In this document: positions 1-10,514 of the stretch, one piece after another | Layout of the letters: the number at the start of each line of letters is the position of its first letter | Numbering within the stretch: position 1 is the first letter of the stretch | NCBI RefSeq assembly: GCF_900155935.1 | Contig: NZ_FTLW01000001.1 | Span: 558,001-622,000, forward strand | From: Solilutibacter tolerans | Lineage (GTDB): Bacteria > Pseudomonadota > Gammaproteobacteria > Xanthomonadales > Xanthomonadaceae | DNA: 64,000 nucleotides | Direction: 5' to 3' | Translations under genes and position numbers: made by a program | Notes under the pieces: model-generated | What the model saw: only the letters and a program-made list of their open reading frames with translations | Told to the model about the DNA's origin: nothing | Database searches by the model: none

Positions 1-634
<634 letters not shown>

Positions 635-765
635 CTAGATAGGGGCGCGACGGGCAGCCGACAAGCAGATTACCTAGATTAACAGGGCCTGCCGAAGAGT
701 TGCCGCGGGGCAGGGCCCGCTTTTTTGCGAATACTGCGTGACAGCGCGTTAGCGGCCGAGCGGGC

Positions 766-1280
766 TCAGTCGAAATCGTCGTCGAACGGACTGCTGCCCG
801 TTGCGCGTCGCATTTGGTCGATGCTGAAGCCGCGGCGAATCAGGAATTCCCCAGCCTTGCGCTGGAGGGTGCGATCTTCATGTAGGGCCTCGCCGAAGCG
901 GCGTTGCACCATGTCGTGTGCGAGCCGGGCCCAATCTTCCTCGAAGCTGTCCAAGGCAGCCTGAATGGCTTCTTCGCCCAAACCGTGGGTAGCGAGCTCC
1001 GCGCGTATCCGGACTGGGCCATGTCCTTGTGCGGCACGGCTGCGCACCAAGTTATCGGCGAAGCGTTCGTTGCTTTGCCAGCCAGCCTCGGTCATGCGTT
1101 CGACCGTGGCCTTGGCATCGCCTTGGCTTACGCCTTTCGCCTGCAATTTGCGGGCGAGCTCTTTGCTGGAGTGCTCCCGGCGGACCAGAAGGCCCAGCGC
1201 ACGCTGAGCCGGAGTCAATTCGGTGGTCCCCCGGCGGCGACGCGGGCGCCCAGTGCCTGCATCGTCGCCGGGTGGTTGGG

Positions 1281-1284
<4 letters not shown>
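766..1284 (-). CDS. recX: Regulatory protein RecX
   Basis: RecX binds the RecA filament and limits its extension and activity. The 172-residue protein has the RecX repeat pattern: [19 protein letters not shown] near residues 30-48, a central segment with [15 protein letters not shown] and [15 protein letters not shown], and a C-terminal repeat ending in [11 protein letters not shown]. The N-terminus is a basic RRRRG tail. Its ATG overlaps the recA stop by four bases (ATGA), so it is almost certainly translated from the recA message by coupling. Length is normal for the family. Confidence 0.95.
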
Positions 1285-2321
<1,037 letters not shown>

Positions 2322-2500
2322 CGTCTTGTCCTCAGTGGTGATCTTGGAAGTGGTCTTGGTCTTGCGATTCGATTTCGCCATGGAGAGAGGCTAGAACGCG
2401 GTGGTCGCACAGACTGCGACGCCGGATTCGATATCGAAAATAGGGGAGCGCGACATCGCCCCATAGCGGGTAACGTCGATGCCGCGGGTAGGGAAAGCGC

Positions 2501-3154
2501 TCAACGATTCGGCCTCACAAGCCCGCAATACAGGCCTTCGATGGCGAAGTCCTGTCCGGGTAATACGTCGATCGGTGCGTAATCGGGATTGCGCGGTAAC
2601 AGTCGTATGCGTTCGTTGGATTTTTTCAGCAACTTGACGGTGATTTCCTCATCGATGCGAGCGACCACGATCTGGCCGTTGCGTGCGTCGGCGGTGCGAT
2701 GTACGCCGATCAGGTCGCCATCGAAGATGCCTTCGTCGATCATCGAGTCGCCTTTCACCTTGAGCAGATAGTCGGGTTTGGGCGAGAACAGCACGCGATC
2801 GAGGATCAGCACCTGATCCGAACCAATGTCCGCGCCGATCGGCAGGCCGGCGGCGACCTGGCCCAACACCGGCAGGCGGACGGCGTTTTCATCCAGATCC
2901 GCCAGCGGCAAGTCGGCCTGCGGTGACGGCAGCGGACGCAGCACGCGCAGGCTGCGAGCGACGCCAGGCTTGCGTTCGATGGCACCGGCGGCCTCTAGCG
3001 CCTCCAAATGATATTGCGCGCCGCGCACGCCCTTGAAGCCGAACGCGCGGGCGATCTCGGTCTGTGCGGGCGGGTAGCCATCGGCCTCGATGCGCTCGGC
3101 GATGAAGGCGAGGATGGCCTGTTGAGTGTCGGTGAGGGCGCTGGTTGTGTCCAT
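2501..3154 (-). CDS. lexA: LexA SOS repressor
   Basis: Represses SOS genes until RecA filaments trigger self-cleavage. From MDTTSALTD the 217-residue protein has an N-terminal winged HTH (residues about 28-60, QTEIARAFGFKGVRGAQYHL), a scissile Ala102-Gly103 (VAAGLPIG), the catalytic serine Ser137 (KGDSMID) and lysine about Lys174 (ITVKLL). A longer frame exists (start at 3190, MHNLF), but it would run through the operator, so the ATG at 3154 is preferred. The ATG directly abuts the palindromic operator, and no Shine-Dalgarno precedes it, suggesting a leaderless message. The gene probably autoregulates itself and may carry transcription into recA. Confidence 0.95.
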   Translation of the reverse strand: MDTTSALTDTQQAILAFIAERIEADGYPPAQTEIARAFGFKGVRGAQYHLEALEAAGAIERKPGVARSLRVLRPLPSPQADLPLADLDENAVRLPVLGQVAAGLPIGADIGSDQVLILDRVLFSPKPDYLLKVKGDSMIDEGIFDGDLIGVHRTADARNGQIVVARIDEEITVKLLKKSNERIRLLPRNPDYAPIDVLPGQDFAIEGLYCGLVRPNR

Positions 3155-3190
3155 GTGAGTAGTAATACTACTCACAAACAAATTATGCAA
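3155..3190 (-). promoter_or_regulatory. LexA operator overlapping the lexA promoter
   Basis: Positions 3155-3175 form a perfect 21-base palindrome around one central base, with arms GTGAGTAGTA and TACTACTCAC. This matches the TTAGTAnTnnTACTAA-like operators known for Xanthomonas LexA. Read on the minus strand, TTGCAT, 17 bases, and TATTAC form a plausible -35/-10 pair with the -10 inside the operator. The expected start of transcription falls at or next to the A of the lexA ATG. The operator is clear in the sequence; the promoter elements are inferred. Confidence 0.82.
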
Positions 3191-3253
3191 GCGACTTCAA
3201 ATAGAAAGTAATTTATGTATAAAGTAAATTATCTTTTCAGTGGAGTACTTCTC

Positions 3254-3781
3254 ATGCGCTGGTCCCACCATGGACGTTGGATCGCCGTGCTCGCCACCCT
3301 GGGTCTGCTTTCATCGTTGATTAGCCATGTCTTCGCGTTTTGGGTGTTGTCGAATGCCGATGCGAACTGGGTCCAGTTGGATATCGCACCGTTGCAGATG
3401 GGGGTGGATGCTTTTGCGGGCTCCGTTGATGGCAAACGCTACGGTGGGTTGGCGGCGGCGTTGATGTTGCTCGGCAGCGTATTGCTGTGGGCATCGTTCA
3501 TTCGGCTTGGGCTGGCCGTGCAACGGGCGACGGGATTCGGTCGCCGTTTGGATGGCGCGTTCCGCGGCATCGCACTGGCGCTGCTGGTGTTCCTGATATC
3601 GCGTGTGCTGGCGGCTGCGGTGCTGTTTTTGGCCCGCGAGCAACTGGCGCCCGGCATGGGCGTGAACATCGCGGAAGGGATGTTGCTGCCGTGGGTGCTG
3701 GCGGTCTGCGTGGCATGGATGGTCGCGAAGCTTCTCGCGGAAGCAAGTCGGGTCGATGCCGAAAACCGGAGCTTCGTCTGA
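3254..3781 (+). CDS. DUF2975-type membrane protein
   Basis: Integral membrane protein of 175 residues with four predicted helices: near residues 7-28 (WIAVLATLGLLSSLISHVFA), 62-82 (GLAAALMLLGSVLLWASF), 100-125 and 140-162. The layout, and the YozG-like regulator that follows directly, fit the DUF2975 family, whose function is unknown. The ATG at 3254 is chosen because GGAG lies 8 bases upstream; an upstream ATG at 3215 lacks an SD. The stop overlaps the next start by one base (TGATG). The gene is divergent from lexA, and its promoter must lie in the AT-rich 3176-3250 stretch (TATAAAGT-like box). Confidence 0.7.
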   Translation: MRWSHHGRWIAVLATLGLLSSLISHVFAFWVLSNADANWVQLDIAPLQMGVDAFAGSVDGKRYGGLAAALMLLGSVLLWASFIRLGLAVQRATGFGRRLDGAFRGIALALLVFLISRVLAAAVLFLAREQLAPGMGVNIAEGMLLPWVLAVCVAWMVAKLLAEASRVDAENRSFV

Positions 3782-3987
3782 TGCCGATCATCGTCAACCT
3801 GGACGTGATGCTGGCGCGGCGCAAGATGCAGTCGAAGACGCTGGCCGAGCAAATCGGTATCAGCCAGACCAATCTGTCCTTGCTCAAGCAAGGCCACGTC
3901 AAAGGTATTCGGTTCGAGACGTTGGATGCGATCTGCCAAGCGTTGGACTGCCAACCCGGTGACCTGTTGGAATACAGCCCTGAATGA
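3781..3987 (+). CDS. YozG-like Xre-family HTH regulator
   Basis: Small 68-residue DNA-binding protein made almost entirely of a Cro/CI-type helix-turn-helix: LAEQIGISQTNLSLLKQGHVKGIRFETLDAICQALDCQPGDLLEY. Proteins of this size regularly sit beside DUF2975 membrane proteins in many bacteria, and here the pair is translationally coupled on both sides: TGATG with the upstream gene and ATGA with ychJ. It probably controls its own operon, but no operator is proven. The signal it responds to is unknown. Confidence 0.85.
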   Translation: MPIIVNLDVMLARRKMQSKTLAEQIGISQTNLSLLKQGHVKGIRFETLDAICQALDCQPGDLLEYSPE

Positions 3988-4364
3988 ACATCATCCCATG
4001 TCCTTGCGGGACGGCGCGCGATTACGCCGGTTGTTGCGGCACGCTGCACGCGGGTACGCCTGCGGCCGATGCTGAAGCATTGATGCGCTCGCGCTACAGC
4101 GCCTACGTTCGTGGGCTCGAGTCTTATTTGCTGGCGACTTGGCATCCATCGACCAGGCCGATGACGCTTGGACTGCCTGCGATGTCCAAGACGAAATGGC
4201 TACGCCTGCAGGTCAAGGCTCGCCGCGACATTGACCTGGATCATGCGGAAGTCGATTTCATCGCCAAGTTCATCGAAGGTGGGCGCCATGGACAGTTGGC
4301 GGAACGAAGCCGCTTCGTGCGTGAAAATGGGCGCTGGTACTACGTGGATGGCGATGTGACGTGA
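3984..4364 (+). CDS. ychJ: YchJ family protein (UPF0225) with SEC-C-like zinc motif
   Basis: 126-residue protein of unknown function. The N-terminus carries a cysteine cluster CPCGTARDYAGCCG, the SEC-C-like metal motif, followed by the family hallmark LMRSRYSAYV and a C-terminal NTF2-like segment (EVDFIAKF, HGQLAERSRFVRENGRWYYVDG). Length and order match YchJ. It overlaps the HTH gene by ATGA. Why it is coupled to a DUF2975/HTH pair is not clear. It converges with pncC, whose stop begins at the next base. Confidence 0.88.
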   Translation: MNIIPCPCGTARDYAGCCGTLHAGTPAADAEALMRSRYSAYVRGLESYLLATWHPSTRPMTLGLPAMSKTKWLRLQVKARRDIDLDHAEVDFIAKFIEGGRHGQLAERSRFVRENGRWYYVDGDVT

Positions 4365-4862
4365 TCAGCCGCCGAGGATGCCGGCCAACGCTGCCGCCAC
4401 CGTCTGCCGGCGCACCGAATCGCGATCCCCATCGAAATGGAACAGTTCGGCGCGCGCATAGCCGCCGCGGCGCTTCCATCCAATCCAGACCGTGCCGACC
4501 GGCTTGTCCGCGCTGCCACCACCCGGCCCCGCGATACCAGTGACCGCGACCGCCATGCTGGCGCCGGAGTTGACCAACGCGCCGGACACCATTTCCACCA
4601 CGCATTCGCGGCTGACTGCGCCGAATTGTTCGAGTGTCTGCGGGCGCACGCGCAGTAGCGCCTGCTTGGCCTCGTAGCTGTAGGCGACCATGCCGCAATC
4701 AAACCAGTCGGACGAGCCGCTGATGCCGGTCACGGTCTTGGCGATCCAGCCGCCGGTGCAACTTTCGGCCGTAACCAGTGATTCATGTCGCTCGCGCAGA
4801 TGCTCCCCGACTTGGCGGGCCAGTTCGTCTAGGGCGTTGTCGTCGGAATGCATGTCAGCCAT
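4365..4862 (-). CDS. pncC: Nicotinamide-nucleotide amidohydrolase (CinA C-terminal domain)
   Basis: Deamidates NMN to nicotinate mononucleotide in the pyridine nucleotide salvage cycle. The 165-residue protein is a stand-alone CinA_C domain: TAESCTGGWIA with the likely nucleophile Ser34, DWFDCGMVAYSYEAKQ, and AVTGIAGPGGGSADKPVGTVW. In many proteobacteria this gene lies directly before recA; here lexA and a plus-strand three-gene insert stand between. An in-frame ATG at 4853 is an alternative start; neither has a strong SD. Confidence 0.92.
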   Translation of the reverse strand: MADMHSDDNALDELARQVGEHLRERHESLVTAESCTGGWIAKTVTGISGSSDWFDCGMVAYSYEAKQALLRVRPQTLEQFGAVSRECVVEMVSGALVNSGASMAVAVTGIAGPGGGSADKPVGTVWIGWKRRGGYARAELFHFDGDRDSVRRQTVAAALAGILGG

Positions 4863-4907
4863 TCGTCACCAGGGGGTGCCAGTATCCCCCGAAGCCCTGT
4901 CTCGCAG

Positions 4908-4938
4908 ATGAAAAACGGCCCGCAATGCAGCGGGCCGT
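4908..4938 (-). terminator. Intrinsic terminator of the TonB-dependent receptor gene
   Basis: A perfect 9-bp stem (ACGGCCCGC / GCGGGCCGT, 4915-4923 with 4930-4938) with a 6-base loop is followed on the minus strand by a run of five T (4915-4911). It lies 20 bases beyond the receptor stop codon. Confidence 0.88.
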
Positions 4939-4957
4939 CACGGATTGTCGATGTTGT

Positions 4958-7537
4958 TTAGTAACGTACGCGCAAGGTGGCACCGTACATGCGTGGTGCA
5001 CCGAGGAACGCATTGAAGGTGTTGAACGGGTTGCCCGGTGCCGGCGAAACATTCTGCAGCGGGCCATCAAAGCCGACCTGCACGTACTCCTCGTCGGTGA
5101 GATTGGTGCTCCAGATTTCCACCATCCAGCGCTCGTTGCGCGCACCAAAGCCGATGCGCGCATTGGCGACGGTGTAGGCATCCTGCATCTTCTCGGGATC
5201 CACGTCCGAGCCGGTGTTGTATTCGGACACGTACTTGGCGCCGATGTTGAAACGTGCGACGTACCGGCTGCCGACATCCCACTCATATGTGGCGGATGCC
5301 GAACCTGACCACTTCGGTGCAAAGCTCATCTGTGCGCCTTGCAGTTTGTACAGCGCGCCGGTCGGTGCAACGAAGTCGCCGCCCGGGATGCCCTCGCCAT
5401 ACTTGGTGTCGGCATACATCAGGCCGCCTTGCAACATCAGCCCATTGATTGAACGTGGCTGCCAAAGGATTTCCGCATCCAGGCCGGTAGATTTCACCTC
5501 GGGGATCGAACGCACCACGAAGCTGGTGCCAAGGAAGCTGTTGAGCTGGAAGTCCTCGTATTCCTGATGGAACAGGGTGGCGTTGAGCAACAGGCTGCCA
5601 TCGAGCCACGTGGTCTTGGTGCCCAGCTCGTAGCTGTCGACAAACTCAGCCGGGAAGGAGGTATCGAGTACGGGAACAATGCCGGTGCCGCCGCTGGAAA
5701 GCCCATCGGATGATTGCACTCGGTCCAGGTTGAAGCCGCCACCTTTGTGGCCACGCGCGAACGAGAGATACGTCATCAGGTTCTCGTTCCAGCGGTAGGC
5801 GGCCTTGATCGTGCCGGACCATTCTTTTTCCTCACGCGACTGATGCGTGTCACGCGTGGCGGCGTTGTGTAGCGGATTGGCCCATGGCAGGCAGGCATAG
5901 CCGATCACCGTTGGCGCGGCCGCGATCGCCTGTGCCTGGGTCAAGCCACGTGACATCAAAGCACCGACGACGCGTGATTGATTCGCGAGCATCGCGCCGC
6001 AACCGGCACCTCCATTAGGGTTGCTGTAGTCGGAGATGAGGTCCTTCTTCTCGCGGGTGTAGCGCAGGCCGAAGGTGAAATCGAGGGCGTCGGTCGCGTG
6101 CCAGGTGTTGTTGGTGAACAGCGCCGTGCTCTTGGCGTTCTGCTTGTAGTGATCAAGCGCGCCCAAGCCCGCGAACACCGTGCCATAGGGACGGCCGCTG
6201 GCTTGCGACAAGAACAGTGGTGCCGTCGATGACTGTCCCAATGCCGGGTTGATAATGGAAAGCAGGGCGATCGACAAATAGGGCTCGTAATGCGGGCCGA
6301 TGCGATAGGTCTCGGTGCGGTTCAAGTCCTCATCGGAATAGAACGCGCCGACCATCCAGTCCAGCTTGTCGGTCGCGCCGGTCAGACGGAATTCCTGGCT
6401 GAAGGTCTTGAAGCCGGTGAAGGATTCATCCTCGTCCGGGTTGCGATAGAGGATGTCGGCCGTGCTGAAGTCGTAATCCAGACCGTTGATCGCCTGCCAG
6501 TCGCGTGAGCCGGTGATCGAGGTCAGCGTCGCCCCCCCCAGCCAGCCACTGTCCCACTCGACTTCCATCGAAACGCCCTTGTCCTTGATGTCTTGTTCGG
6601 TCGGGCGGTTGCTGTAGGCGAGACGATCGAAGGGATCATCGCCCGGTGCGGCGACGGCTTTTCCGCCGACGAGTGCGTTCAAGATGCCCGCGGTGGCGCC
6701 GACCGTGGTCTGCACGGCGGTGCAGCAGTTTTCCTCGCGGCTGGTGAAATCGCCCGAGATAAGGATGTCGAGCGTGTCGGTCGGCTCGAACAGCAGCTTG
6801 CCGCGCAAGGTGTGGAAATTCTGGTCGTAGTCCTTGCGGTCGAAGCGGCGGTCATTGCTGGTTTTCACATCCATCCAGCCATCGCGTTCGCGCTTGGCGG
6901 CGTAGACGTTGAACGCGGCGTTATCGCCCAGACCACTATTGAAGCTGCCGGCCAAGCCAACGGCGCCGTAGTTGCCGACGGTGAGTTCAGCCTCGGCGCT
7001 TTGTTGGTAAGCCGGGCGGCGGGTGATCACGTTGATGACGCCGGCCGATGTGTTCTTGCCGAACACCGTGCCCTGTGGTCCCTTGAGCACTTCGATGCGT
7101 TCAAGCTGGCCCAGGTCGCCGAAGCCGACGCTGTTGCGTGGCCGGTACACGCCATCGATAACGATGCCGACGGAGGACTCCAGGCCGACGTTGTCACCCA
7201 CCGTGCCGATGCCGCGGATGCGCGCGGTGGTGATTGCTTCGCTTTGCGTGCTGGTCACGGTCAAGCCGGGCACCAATACCTGCAGATCCTTGATGTCGCG
7301 CACGCCGGTGTCTTGCAGCAATTGCTCGGATACCGCGGTGATCGCGATTGGCACGTCCTGCATTGCCTCTTCGCGTTTTTGCGCGGTGACCGTGATGCTG
7401 CCCAGCGTGGGCTTGTCGGATTCCTCTTGGGTGGGCTGGGCTTCTTGCGCCCAAGCCGGCACGGCCATCATGGTGAGCGAGGTGAGTGCCAGCAGAACGG
7501 CACGGGTCAAAGGTTTGCGGTGCGGATTGCGTGACAT
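4958..7537 (-). CDS. TonB-dependent outer membrane receptor
   Basis: Outer-membrane beta-barrel that imports a ligand using TonB energy; the ligand cannot be told from sequence. The 859-residue protein starts MSRNPHRKPLTRAVLLALTS with a signal peptide cleaved near AWA-QEA. The TonB-box-like region SITVTAQKREEAMQDVPIAI is followed by the plug (LQVLVPGLTV, RIRGIGTVGDN, GPQGTVFGKNTSAGVINVIT) and a barrel ending in an aromatic residue (GATLRVRY). The ATG at 7537 has a strong AGGGGAG SD 6 bases away. The plug style resembles the large families found in Xanthomonadaceae and sphingomonads. It is a single-gene unit divergent from mutS. Confidence 0.93.
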   Translation of the reverse strand: MSRNPHRKPLTRAVLLALTSLTMMAVPAWAQEAQPTQEESDKPTLGSITVTAQKREEAMQDVPIAITAVSEQLLQDTGVRDIKDLQVLVPGLTVTSTQSEAITTARIRGIGTVGDNVGLESSVGIVIDGVYRPRNSVGFGDLGQLERIEVLKGPQGTVFGKNTSAGVINVITRRPAYQQSAEAELTVGNYGAVGLAGSFNSGLGDNAAFNVYAAKRERDGWMDVKTSNDRRFDRKDYDQNFHTLRGKLLFEPTDTLDILISGDFTSREENCCTAVQTTVGATAGILNALVGGKAVAAPGDDPFDRLAYSNRPTEQDIKDKGVSMEVEWDSGWLGGATLTSITGSRDWQAINGLDYDFSTADILYRNPDEDESFTGFKTFSQEFRLTGATDKLDWMVGAFYSDEDLNRTETYRIGPHYEPYLSIALLSIINPALGQSSTAPLFLSQASGRPYGTVFAGLGALDHYKQNAKSTALFTNNTWHATDALDFTFGLRYTREKKDLISDYSNPNGGAGCGAMLANQSRVVGALMSRGLTQAQAIAAAPTVIGYACLPWANPLHNAATRDTHQSREEKEWSGTIKAAYRWNENLMTYLSFARGHKGGGFNLDRVQSSDGLSSGGTGIVPVLDTSFPAEFVDSYELGTKTTWLDGSLLLNATLFHQEYEDFQLNSFLGTSFVVRSIPEVKSTGLDAEILWQPRSINGLMLQGGLMYADTKYGEGIPGGDFVAPTGALYKLQGAQMSFAPKWSGSASATYEWDVGSRYVARFNIGAKYVSEYNTGSDVDPEKMQDAYTVANARIGFGARNERWMVEIWSTNLTDEEYVQVGFDGPLQNVSPAPGNPFNTFNAFLGAPRMYGATLRVRY

Positions 7538-7763
7538 CGGTTGCTCCCCTGGGTAATGACATGACGAAGCCACGCTGCAAACGCATGGCAGTTGAATTCA
7601 CATCACGAGCGGGTGGGGGTCCGGTCGGACGAGCCGGCTGTGGCCGACCACCTGAAACTATCACAGCTTGCACGCGCCGTGCGGGGGTGAATGGAGGTCT
7701 CGAGGCTTCACGTACAGGCCTGATCGGGCAAACTAGCAAGTTCACGTTTTCGACCCGGATCGG

Positions 7764-10331
7764 ATGTCCAGCCTCGACCAGCACACGCCGCTCATGCGTC
7801 AGTTCTTCACCGCCAAGGCGGAGCACCCGGACGTGCTGCTGTTCTTCCGCATGGGCGATTTTTACGAATTGTTCTATGACGACGCGCGCAAGGCCGCCAA
7901 GCTGCTCGACCTCACCCTGACCCAGCGCGGGCAGTCTGCCGGGCAGCCGATCCCGATGGCCGGTGTGCCGCATCACGCCTATGAAGGCTATCTGGCGCGT
8001 CTGGTGGCGCTGGGCGAGTCGGTCGCGATCTGCGAACAGGTGGGCGACCCTGCGACATCCAAGGGTTTGGTCGAACGCAAAGTGGTGCGCATCGTCACGC
8101 CCGGCACGGTCACCGACGAGGCCCTGTTGCAGGACCGCCGCGACACGCTGTTGATGGCGGTGGCGCGCGGCAAACAAGGTTTCGGTCTGGCGTGGGCGGA
8201 TCTCGCCGGTGGCCGCTTCCAGGTGGCGCAGGTCGAAAACGAGGACCAGTTGGAAGCCGAACTGGCGCGCCTTGAACCCGCAGAACTCCTGCTGCCCGAT
8301 GAAGGCGAGTGGCCGGCATCGCTCATGACGCGTAACGGCGTGCGTCGGCGTGCGCCGTGGTTGTTTGATGTTGATTCGTCGCGTCGCAAACTGCTGGCAT
8401 TTTTCAACGTGCACGATCTGACCGGTTTTGGCATCGACGGCTTGCCGATGGCGATTGCGGCCGCGGGCGCGTTGCTGGGCTATGTCGAAGAAACGCAGAA
8501 GCAGCAGTTGCCGCACCTCACCGCAATCACGCTGGAAACCGGCGATGCCGCCATCGCCATGAACGCCGCGACGCGCCGCCATCTGGAGCTGGACACGCGC
8601 GTGGACGGCGATACCAAACACACGCTGCTGGGCGTGCTGGATTCGACCATCACACCGATGGGCGGGCGCCTGTTGCGGCGTTGGTTGCATCGCCCGCTAC
8701 GCACGCGAGACACCGTCGAGCCGCGCCTGCATTCGGTGCAAATGATGTTGGATGCGCGAAGCTTCGAGGATCTGCGCGAGACCTTTCGTGGTTTCGGCGA
8801 TGTCGAACGCATCCTCACCCGTGTCGCGCTGCGTAGTGCGCGCCCGCGTGACCTTTCGACCTTGCGCGATGCGTTGCTGAAGTTGCCCGACTTGCGCGCC
8901 TTGCTTGCGCCACTGGATTCGCCGCGCTTGCAGTGGCTCAGCGATACGCTGGGCGAGCATGTCGGCACCGCCGGGTTACTGCAGCGCGCAATCATCGAAC
9001 AACCACCACTGTTGGCGCGCGACGGTGGGGTGATCAAGGAAGGCTTCGATGCCGAACTCGACGAGTTGCGTCGGCTTTCGACGAATGCCGATCAATTCCT
9101 GATTGACCTGGAAGCCCGTGAACGTGAAGCCACCGGCATCAACACGCTCAAAGTCGGCTACAACCGCGTGCATGGTTATTACATCGAGATGGGCAAGATG
9201 CACGCCGGCAAGGTGCCGGTGCACTACACGCGGCGTCAAACCCTGGCCAATGCCGAGCGCTACATCACTGAAGAATTGAAGTCTTTCGAGGACAAGGTGC
9301 TGTCCGCGCGCGAGCGTTCACTGGCGCGCGAAAAAGGCTTGTACGAAGACGTGCTGGACGCGCTGAACGAAGACTTGCAGCCTTTGCGCCAATGTGCCGA
9401 GGCGCTGGCTGAACTTGATGTGTTATGCGGTTTCGCCGAGCGCGCCGAAGCGCTGGACTGGTCGCGCCCGAAGTTGCTGAGTGACGCCGTGTTGCAGATC
9501 GAAGGCGGTCGCCATCCGGTGGTCGAGGCCGTGCGCAGCGAGCCGTTCACCCCGAACGACCTGATGCTGGACGATGCGACGCGCATGCTGGTCATCACCG
9601 GCCCCAACATGGGCGGCAAGTCCACCTACATGCGCCAGAACGCGCTGATCGTGCTGCTGGCGCACATCGGCAGCTTCGTACCGGCCACGCGCGCCGAGAT
9701 CGGCCCCATCGACCGCATCCTGACCCGCATCGGCGCGGGCGATGATCTCGCCAAGGGGCAGTCCACCTTCATGGTGGAGATGTCGGAAACCAGCTACATC
9801 CTCCATCACGCGACCTCGCAATCCCTGGTGTTGATGGACGAGATCGGCCGCGGCACCTCGACTTACGACGGCCTTGCGCTGGCCGAAGCCTGCGCGCGTC
9901 ATCTGGCGGCCAGCAATCGCAGCTACACGCTCTTCGCCACGCATTACTTCGAACTGACTGCCCTCGCGACGACCGGCAGCGGCATCCGCAACGTGCATCT
10001 GGATGCAGTTGAACATGGCGATGCGCTGGTCTTCATGCACGCGGTGAAAGACGGCCCGGCGGATCGCAGCTTCGGCTTGCAGGTGGCGTCGCTCGCGGGC
10101 CTGCCGAAACCCGTCGTGCGCGAGGCCCGTGCGCGCTTGGCCGAACTGGAACAGCAGGGCGGGGCGAAATCGCCGCCACTGACCGCGCAGGTGCTGGATT
10201 CGCCACAACAAATCGGCCTGTTCGCGCCACCGTCCGCGGCGATGGAGGCCTTGGCCGGTATCGATCCGGATGAGCTCACGCCCAAGCAGGCGTTGGAAGC
10301 CTTGTATCGACTCAAATCCTTATCGAACTGA
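7764..10331 (+). CDS. mutS: DNA mismatch repair protein MutS
   Basis: Recognises mismatches and starts repair with MutL. The 855-residue protein has the mismatch-binding motif GDFYELF (Phe33, Glu35), connector and lever domains, the clamp, and the ATPase domain with Walker [10 protein letters not shown] near residue 614 and [15 protein letters not shown] (Walker B/signature), then ATHYFELT. The tail ends in a short helical segment [20 protein letters not shown], as in the family's C-terminal tetramer/dimer motif. It is divergent from the TonB receptor; the 226 bases between them must carry both promoters. Confidence 0.98.
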   Translation: MSSLDQHTPLMRQFFTAKAEHPDVLLFFRMGDFYELFYDDARKAAKLLDLTLTQRGQSAGQPIPMAGVPHHAYEGYLARLVALGESVAICEQVGDPATSKGLVERKVVRIVTPGTVTDEALLQDRRDTLLMAVARGKQGFGLAWADLAGGRFQVAQVENEDQLEAELARLEPAELLLPDEGEWPASLMTRNGVRRRAPWLFDVDSSRRKLLAFFNVHDLTGFGIDGLPMAIAAAGALLGYVEETQKQQLPHLTAITLETGDAAIAMNAATRRHLELDTRVDGDTKHTLLGVLDSTITPMGGRLLRRWLHRPLRTRDTVEPRLHSVQMMLDARSFEDLRETFRGFGDVERILTRVALRSARPRDLSTLRDALLKLPDLRALLAPLDSPRLQWLSDTLGEHVGTAGLLQRAIIEQPPLLARDGGVIKEGFDAELDELRRLSTNADQFLIDLEAREREATGINTLKVGYNRVHGYYIEMGKMHAGKVPVHYTRRQTLANAERYITEELKSFEDKVLSARERSLAREKGLYEDVLDALNEDLQPLRQCAEALAELDVLCGFAERAEALDWSRPKLLSDAVLQIEGGRHPVVEAVRSEPFTPNDLMLDDATRMLVITGPNMGGKSTYMRQNALIVLLAHIGSFVPATRAEIGPIDRILTRIGAGDDLAKGQSTFMVEMSETSYILHHATSQSLVLMDEIGRGTSTYDGLALAEACARHLAASNRSYTLFATHYFELTALATTGSGIRNVHLDAVEHGDALVFMHAVKDGPADRSFGLQVASLAGLPKPVVREARARLAELEQQGGAKSPPLTAQVLDSPQQIGLFAPPSAAMEALAGIDPDELTPKQALEALYRLKSLSN

Positions 10332-10421
10332 GTTCTGCTGCGACACGCCAAGGAAAGCTTTCGGTCACGCCAATTGAATGCCGGAGAGCGCACAGTAGTG
10401 GATGTCGCGGGCTGCCATATC

Positions 10422-10438
10422 GATAGTCAACAACTATC
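10422..10438 (+). promoter_or_regulatory. OxyR-like half-operator upstream of catalase
   Basis: The sequence GATAGTCAACAACTATC is a perfect 6-bp inverted repeat (GATAGT/ACTATC) with a 5-base centre. It matches the OxyR half-site ATAG-N7-CTAT. A second, degraded half-site may follow (ATGT, 7 bases after). It lies about 77 bases before the catalase ATG, a suitable place for peroxide-induced activation. The repeat is seen; OxyR binding is inferred. Confidence 0.6.
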
Positions 10439-10514
10439 AAAAAGATGTAAATAAGTGACTTCCAAGATGGGTGGCCGACTGCGAAGCTCACTTCGTCCCT
10501 CAAGGAGTTCAGCC

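Noticed and set aside
671-728. GC-rich hairpin with T6 between recX and alaS as a terminator
   Set aside because: The T-run lies on the plus strand, where no gene is transcribed, and the stem is imperfect; on the minus strand it is not followed by U.
2322-2381. Upstream start (MAKSNRK) for recA
   Set aside because: No Shine-Dalgarno before it, whereas the MDEN start has GAGGA at good spacing and matches family length.
2427-2438. Palindrome TTCGATATCGAA as a LexA box for recA
   Set aside because: It lacks the GTAGTA/TACTAC arms of the lexA operator.
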